Assembly (NCBI RefSeq): GCF_003051105.1
Contig: NZ_QAOO01000012.1
Coordinates: forward strand, 44,920-108,919
Length of the DNA: 64,000 nucleotides
Source of the DNA: Nitrosomonas nitrosa
Lineage (GTDB): Bacteria; Pseudomonadota; Gammaproteobacteria; Burkholderiales; Nitrosomonadaceae
Direction of reading: 5' to 3'
Positions 59,447 to 64,000 of the stretch are shown piece after piece (position 1 is the stretch's first letter; the number at the start of each line of letters is the position of its first letter). The position numbers were made by a program, and so were the translations under genes. The notes beneath the pieces are model-generated. The model had not been told where the DNA came from. It did not search any database and saw only the letters and a program-made list of their open reading frames with translations.

Positions 59447-59830
59447 ATGAGTAGCTATATATTTTTGAAATTAATTCATGTCTCTAGTGTTATATTGAGT
59501 TATTCGCTGTTTATGACGCGCGGTATCTGGATGATGCGGGGGTCAGCGCAATTACAGCGGCGCTGGGTAAAAATCATGCCGCATATCGTCGATACGGTTT
59601 TATTGGCAAGTGCAATTTCGCTTGCTATTTTGATAAAACAGTACCCGTTGGCGGATGCTTGGTTAACAGCAAAAGTTATAGGCTTGCTTGTCTATATTGG
59701 ATTGGGGATGGTCGCACTACGATTTGGCAAGACTCGCATCACAAAGATCAGCGCTTGGGTCATGGCTCAGATCGTGTTTTTTTATATCGTAATGGTTGCG
59801 TTGACAAAGAGTCCAGCGATAGTACTATGA
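59447..59830 (+). CDS. SirB-family membrane protein
   Basis: 127 residues, four membrane helices. KLIHVSSVILSYSLFMTRGIWMM and the WVKIMPHIVDTVLLASAISLAIL segment match the SirB family (name from invasion gene regulation in Salmonella, molecular role unclear). Likely cotranscribed with the CopD-like gene. Convergent with the TonB receptor. Confidence 0.82.
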   Translation: MSSYIFLKLIHVSSVILSYSLFMTRGIWMMRGSAQLQRRWVKIMPHIVDTVLLASAISLAILIKQYPLADAWLTAKVIGLLVYIGLGMVALRFGKTRITKISAWVMAQIVFFYIVMVALTKSPAIVL

Positions 59831-59858
59831 ATAAGCCCATTGTAATGATTTATTCTGA

Positions 59859-62021
59859 TTAAAAATCACCTCTGATTCCTGCAATCAACGCTCTGCCAGG
59901 TAATGGTGCAAAATTTTTCAAGAAGGAAGTATGAACACGCATTTCTTCGTTGAGAAGATTCCTTCCTTGAACAAACAATCTGATTCCGTTTGTTTTTGTC
60001 TCTTTTATTCGATAGCTTGCTTCAAGATTGAGCAGTGTATAGCCCGGGGTTTCGGTTTCTAGTTCGGCGAGTTTAGTTTGACGGAGAACGTGGATGGCCG
60101 TGATATTCGCTGTCCAGGGTTCTTTTTTGTAGTTCAATTCTAGCCCAAAGCGTTGAGGAGTAGTGCGTGGCACATTGCCGTTTTTGTTGTCTAATTTGGC
60201 GCGCACATAATCCGTAAATAGGCGCAGATCCAAATTATCGGGTCTAAGTGTAAGAATAACTTCCGCTTCTGCACCATAAAATGTTGCATGAGTCTGGGCT
60301 ATGCTTAAGGCTTGAAATTCGCCTCCGGGGTTTAGCATACCGTCATCGTCCACGCGATCAGCGATTCCATCACCGTCAATGTCGACATTCTTGAAAAAGA
60401 TATAGTTATTGAATCGGTTGTAGAAAGCATTGACTTTCCACTTTATGAACCCCATGGATTTGCTAAGCGATAGATCAATATTATTGGTGGCTTCTTTGTG
60501 CAAAGTGCTATCACCCATTTGAAATGTTCCGGTGGCATGATGAGCACCATTGACATAGAGTTCTTCTAACGCAGGTGCACGTTGGCCATGTGTGGCTGTT
60601 AAACCTAAATTATAATCTTGTATAAAATTCCAGAAAGCACCGGCTGAGCCATTAAACAAGCCAAATGCACGTGCGCGATCTACATCATTTTGTGGATTGC
60701 GCGTCGCATATTCATAGCGCCCGCCAAACTCAAATCGGAATTTATCCCAATTACGCTCTTCAATTAGAAAAAGCCCAGTCGAGCGAGATTTTGTAATCGG
60801 CACAATGGCTTCCTCACCTAGTGCTGAAAAAGTGCGATCTTGAAACTGTATGCCAAACAAGCCTTTCAAGCTGGCGATGGGTGCATGTAAAAATTCAGTT
60901 CGTGTTTCCAGTTCACGATTCTTGAAACGAGTCCCCAATTCACCATTTGCTTCAATCTCGTCATGCTTGTAATCATTGTAGCCCATGCGCATTTTTATTT
61001 TTTCAAGGCCTGTCACAGGCTGATCTAATTCACCCATTATGTTATATCGAGCCTGGGTTAAATCGATAGTAGGTCTTTCTAGCGTAGGGATGCCATACTT
61101 GCTTTCCAGCAAAGAAAGTGACCCACCGAGAAAACCTTTCTCGCCTATGTAGGATCCGCCTAATGATAAACCCTGAGAATCGACCGCACTGTTTCGGACC
61201 ACGTTTTTTCTCTGGTGTGCGTTTTCGTGGGTATCTGTGTGGCCATTTGCTTGGCCGTGATCATGATGATCCTCGCTTTCATGGCGGTTATTTGCTTGCT
61301 TGTTTTGTATTTGTAATGGGGTGTCTGTGAAAGCATGTCCGGGAATATTGTAATCGTCCGTTTTTCGCTTGAATGCACCGATACTCCATGATGTTTGGCC
61401 GAAGCTGCGATTCAAGTTAAACGATCCGGTTCTTTCTTCGGTAGCGGAATTTCCACGCACTTCAAAATTACCATTCAGCGATTTGAATACTTGATTGGGA
61501 ATACGTTGCGTTACAGCATTTACCACCCCTCCAGTGGCGCCTCCTCCATAAAGAAGAGTCGCGGGGCCTCTTAGAATTTCTACTTGTGAAGCATTAAGCG
61601 TTTCGATGGTGACAGCATGATCTGGGCTGAGAGAAGAAATATCCAGTGTGCCGATACCATTCTCCAGCACTTGTATGCGTGGTCCGTCTAAAGCCCGAAT
61701 AATAGGGCGTCCAGCGCCTGGTCCGAATGAACTTGAAGCGACGCCGAGTTCGGTTGACAGCGTGTCGCCAAGCGTAACTTCGCGTTTTCTTCTTAGGTTG
61801 TCCCCGTGTAGCACCGTGGTAGGTTGTGTCATGTTAAGCTCGCTGCGATCTTGAAAGGGTGTGGAAGTGATCACAATTTCTCGAAGCTTGATAGCTTTGC
61901 TCTTTTCTTCTGCTTGAGCAATGGGATAGCAGAAAGTAATGAGAATGCCAACAATGAGTCTGGATAACCTGATTTTCCTGCAAGGAAATCCGATTTTTGG
62001 TGGATTAAGGAGCTGTGGCAT
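59859..62021 (-). CDS. ZnuD-like TonB-dependent outer-membrane receptor
   Basis: 720 residues: signal peptide ending AQA (residue 36), TonB box/plug domain about 45-180 (EIVITSTPF, ARGPATLLYGGGATGGVVNAVT-type segment), then the barrel to the C-terminal Phe. A His-rich extracellular-loop stretch at residues 246-269 (HESEDHHDHGQANGHTDTH and so on) resembles the zinc loop of ZnuD. It likely imports zinc with TonB. Upstream lies an operator-like site shared with the regulator gene. Confidence 0.92.
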   Translation of the reverse strand: MPQLLNPPKIGFPCRKIRLSRLIVGILITFCYPIAQAEEKSKAIKLREIVITSTPFQDRSELNMTQPTTVLHGDNLRRKREVTLGDTLSTELGVASSSFGPGAGRPIIRALDGPRIQVLENGIGTLDISSLSPDHAVTIETLNASQVEILRGPATLLYGGGATGGVVNAVTQRIPNQVFKSLNGNFEVRGNSATEERTGSFNLNRSFGQTSWSIGAFKRKTDDYNIPGHAFTDTPLQIQNKQANNRHESEDHHDHGQANGHTDTHENAHQRKNVVRNSAVDSQGLSLGGSYIGEKGFLGGSLSLLESKYGIPTLERPTIDLTQARYNIMGELDQPVTGLEKIKMRMGYNDYKHDEIEANGELGTRFKNRELETRTEFLHAPIASLKGLFGIQFQDRTFSALGEEAIVPITKSRSTGLFLIEERNWDKFRFEFGGRYEYATRNPQNDVDRARAFGLFNGSAGAFWNFIQDYNLGLTATHGQRAPALEELYVNGAHHATGTFQMGDSTLHKEATNNIDLSLSKSMGFIKWKVNAFYNRFNNYIFFKNVDIDGDGIADRVDDDGMLNPGGEFQALSIAQTHATFYGAEAEVILTLRPDNLDLRLFTDYVRAKLDNKNGNVPRTTPQRFGLELNYKKEPWTANITAIHVLRQTKLAELETETPGYTLLNLEASYRIKETKTNGIRLFVQGRNLLNEEMRVHTSFLKNFAPLPGRALIAGIRGDF

Positions 62022-62062
62022 ATGATTATTGGTTTGTTGTGGCCTTAAGGTGGCGGCATCAC

Positions 62063-62083
62063 AAATGCAATTTAGTTGCGTTG
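62063..62083 (-). promoter_or_regulatory. Zur-like operator upstream of the ZnuD-like receptor gene
   Basis: AAATGCAATTTAGTTGCGTTG has TGCAA and TTGCG separated by five bases, matching the palindrome at 62681-62713 in spacing and centre (TTTAG against CTTGG). Lies 42-62 bases upstream of the receptor start. Zur binding is inferred from the match and from the neighbour gene's type. Confidence 0.5.
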
Positions 62084-62232
62084 GTTGGGTATATGGCTTG
62101 CTGTTTTTTGTTTGAGTATTGATTCAAAAATTGTTTATCGCGCGGTAAATGCCATCACATCGTAACCATATGCGTTTTATCATGCCTCATAAATACGAAG
62201 GAGAATTTAACTACCGAGCGCAACGGGCGTTT

Positions 62233-62655
62233 TTAGGTACATTCGGCACAGAACCCTTTAACAGTCAATTCGATATCATGAAGCAAATAGCCAATGGGTA
62301 AAGAGGGGTTTGGTTTGAGCTTGAACTCGTCTAGGCACGTTACTTTCGTGCATCGTGTGCAGATAAAGTGAGCATGATGGTGTGAATGAAGATCTGTATT
62401 GACACGGAAACGCCAGACACGATCATCACCAGCTATTTTGTGTATTAAATTTTTTTTGGTCATCCATTCAAGTACCCGATATAGCGTAACTCGATCCAGT
62501 TGCTCTTTTACGTTTAATCGCTCTTCAATTTCACGGTGTGTAAGTGGGTGATGTTCCTCTAACAACAAACAAAGCGTTCGGATTCTATGGTATGTGGCTC
62601 GATCACCGGTTTGCTTCACGAGTTCTTTTGCTTTTTCAAAGAAATTATTTTTCAA
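62233..62655 (-). CDS. Fur/Zur-family metal regulator
   Basis: About 140 residues. N-terminal winged helix (about 15-95), then the dimer domain with HSHHHAHFICTRCTKVTCLDEF, Cys-x2-Cys and a terminal CAEC giving structural zinc. The composition and the neighbourhood point to Zur. TTG at 62655 is preferred: GGGAAG lies nine bases before it and the alternative TTG at 62694 falls in the operator palindrome. Confidence 0.87.
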   Translation of the reverse strand: MKNNFFEKAKELVKQTGDRATYHRIRTLCLLLEEHHPLTHREIEERLNVKEQLDRVTLYRVLEWMTKKNLIHKIAGDDRVWRFRVNTDLHSHHHAHFICTRCTKVTCLDEFKLKPNPSLPIGYLLHDIELTVKGFCAECT

Positions 62656-62680
62656 GACAACTATCTTCCCTATCTGCCAT

Positions 62681-62713
62681 ATAATCAAGTGCAACTTGGT
62701 TGCATTTGATTAT
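62681..62713 (-). promoter_or_regulatory. Long palindromic operator upstream of the Fur/Zur gene
   Basis: Arms ATAATCAAGTGCAA (62681-62694) and TTGCATTTGATTAT (62700-62713) are complementary except for one base, around CTTGG. It lies 26 bases upstream of the TTG start, in the position of an autoregulatory operator, and may also serve the divergent His-rich gene. Confidence 0.6.
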
Positions 62714-62930
62714 AGTTTGGCCAGTGAGCATTCTGCAATGGAAAATTTTATTCTATGGCATGGGAAGGATTTGATCCGTGTATTTTGGTTGTAATGATTA
62801 TCTTCCGCACTTAATCAGGTTTTCCTCAATTTTTTGTTATACAATCACGGGCAAATATGCTGGGCAAAGTCGCTGAGCAGATTACATGTTAGATAAAAAT
62901 TAAGTTTAAGAATCAAAATCTGGAGAAAGT

Positions 62931-63716
62931 ATGAGAAAGGCTTCACTTAACAAATGGATCGTACAATCATGTGCTGCAGTAGCACTGTTGTTGACAGCAT
63001 TTTCGCTTCATGCACAGCTGATGCTTGCCCATGAAGGGCACCATGCCGGCCATGGTGGGTGTCAGGTCAAATCGGGAGATTTTCCTGTAACAGTTAGTAT
63101 TTATGAAGTACCAGAAGGTGATATTCCTCCAATGCATTCGTATTGCGATCACGTGCCCAATGTTGGGAAGATCAATGTAACGATCGAGCTTCCAGCCGAT
63201 GCACGCGAGATACCTCTAGCCGTGCGGCTCGTAAAAGAAGGTCATGGGAACCATGGGGGGCATGATGGGGCCGCTCACGATAAGACGGCAGCTGCAAGCG
63301 TTGCCAGCGAATCCGATGATCATAAAATGGCTCATGACGGACATGGTGACCATGATGGTCACAATGAACGTGCTAATCATGATGATCATGCTGGCCATGA
63401 TGAAAAGCACGGGGAGCATAAGGACGCTGCACATCATGACGTCGGTGAACATGCCGGTTTTTATATGCCGCCAACGACCCATTCTTCTGGCATCATTGTT
63501 GTTGCGGCCGAAGTAACCGAACTCGGTGAATATGCGGTATTACTAGAGAAAGTGGAAGGCGAAACGACTCGTACAGCGGTTCGCGTGCCCATTCATGTTG
63601 GCAAGGGTGGTGGTCATGGAGGTCATGGTTCAGGCTTCGGGTTGTTTGAAGTCTTGCTATTGCTCGGTGCAGCAGGAGGATTGGGTTTTTATTTTCTGAA
63701 ACGCAAGAAAGCCTGA
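62931..63716 (+). CDS. Histidine-rich envelope protein with C-terminal membrane anchor
   Basis: 261 residues. Signal peptide (cleaved near residue 29), a conserved-looking domain at 50-100 (YEVPEGDIPPMHSYCDHVPNVGK and a Cys pair), then a His/Asp-rich stretch at about 103-175 with many HDGH and HGDHDGH repeats, a strand-rich part, and a C-terminal Gly-rich segment GGHGGHGSGFG followed by a helix and KRKKA, a single-helix anchor. Probably binds zinc in the periplasm. Family not recognised. Divergent from the Fur/Zur gene. Confidence 0.8.
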   Translation: MRKASLNKWIVQSCAAVALLLTAFSLHAQLMLAHEGHHAGHGGCQVKSGDFPVTVSIYEVPEGDIPPMHSYCDHVPNVGKINVTIELPADAREIPLAVRLVKEGHGNHGGHDGAAHDKTAAASVASESDDHKMAHDGHGDHDGHNERANHDDHAGHDEKHGEHKDAAHHDVGEHAGFYMPPTTHSSGIIVVAAEVTELGEYAVLLEKVEGETTRTAVRVPIHVGKGGGHGGHGSGFGLFEVLLLLGAAGGLGFYFLKRKKA

Positions 63717-63912
63717 TAAAAATATTTTAGGTCAATTTTAGATTAATTTTGGCTCCAAAAACCTTGACATGGCTATGGATAAGAAAGTAGGCTTGTTAAG
63801 TGATTTTGAGGAGTAGAAGAAGTAGAGGGGATTATGCCTAGATGCTCGGGAGAGGATGAGTGGGAAGGGTATAAGAATCAATAACAACATAAGATAGAAA
63901 GGAGAGAGAATA

Positions 63913-64000
63913 ATGGAAGCCAGGAGTTGGCTGAAGGGGCTGATGACGGTATGCGGTGTTCTGTTTGCGGGCGTATTGCAAGCGAACATATCGACGGTAC
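63913..64000 (+). CDS. Exported protein, N-terminus only (cut by window end)
   Basis: ATG at 63913 follows AGGAGAGAGA. It encodes MEARSWLKGLMTVCGVLFAG and then VLQANIST, a typical signal peptide with cleavage near VLQA. The mature protein is outside the window, so no function is given. About 196 bases after the His-rich gene, same strand. Confidence 0.65.
   Translation, partial: MEARSWLKGLMTVCGVLFAGVLQANISTV

Noticed and set aside
62789..62803. Fur-box-like bases near the His-rich gene
   Set aside because: Three mismatches to the 7-1-7 motif; too weak to call beside a clearer palindrome.
63738..63989. 83-codon minus-strand frame at the window end
   Set aside because: It lies opposite the well-started signal-peptide gene at 63913 and reads as low-complexity text.
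1..64000. CRISPR arrays, tRNA, rRNA or intact insertion sequences
   Set aside because: No regularly spaced short repeats, no cloverleaf or rRNA-like stretches and no complete transposase were seen.

Overview
The window looks like a chromosomal piece of a betaproteobacterium close to Nitrosomonas (an ammonia oxidiser). This is inferred from the mix of a urease operon with a urea transporter, a phosphoketolase, Mrp-type ion antiporters, haem c lipoproteins and a betaproteobacterial style rpsB-tsf-pyrH-frr-uppS-cdsA-dxr-rseP-bamA block; no 16S gene or ammonia monooxygenase gene is present to prove it. There is no rRNA, tRNA, CRISPR array or intact insertion sequence.

Layout. 1-7243 (minus): an outer-membrane porin, then ureD-A-B-C-E-F-G and the first part of a urea transporter cut by the window edge. 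This is a self-contained urea uptake and hydrolysis unit that supplies ammonia and CO2. 7.5-9.5 kb: a haem c lipoprotein, a small helical repeat lipoprotein, and a poorly coding stretch with traces of a decayed gene. 9.5-10.4 kb: rdgC. 10.7-21.6 kb (plus): an antiporter operon whose subunit order (E, F, G, DUF4040, MbhE/MrpB, C, D, D, L-like) follows the ion module of archaeal membrane-bound hydrogenases, with acetate kinase and phosphoketolase genes inserted in the middle and coupled by overlapping frames. 21.8-25.9 kb: an ornithine decarboxylase preceded by a promoter and a strongly initiated 21-codon leader frame, then mutS. 26-38.6 kb (minus): slyD-like, copD-like, rnhB, fabZ, ompH, bamA, rseP, dxr, cdsA, uppS, frr, pyrH, tsf, rpsB, covering envelope biogenesis and translation. 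The usual lpxD, lpxA and lpxB are missing from this block. 38.8-40.1 kb: an FNR-type regulator and a second haem c lipoprotein paralogous to the one at 7.6 kb. 40.2-46 kb (minus): a second, canonical Mrp antiporter operon (fused A/B, then C-D-E-F-G). 46-54.4 kb: DUF454 protein, periplasmic FKBP, a giant DUF748 protein, then convergent priA and mutY bracketed by an imperfect inverted repeat of about 220-240 bases. 54.8-59.8 kb: a lipoprotein, a Rieske oxygenase, a DMT transporter, a STAS-like protein, a CopD-like protein and a SirB-like protein. 59.9-64 kb: a zinc-type cluster with a ZnuD-like TonB receptor carrying a His-rich loop, a Fur/Zur-family regulator and a very His-rich anchored envelope protein. 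Both the receptor and the regulator have a matching TGCAA-N5-TTGCR operator-like site upstream.

The most interesting points are the phosphoketolase/acetate kinase genes built into an Mbh-ordered antiporter operon, the candidate leader peptide of ornithine decarboxylase, the shared operator of the zinc cluster, and the inverted repeats around priA-mutY.
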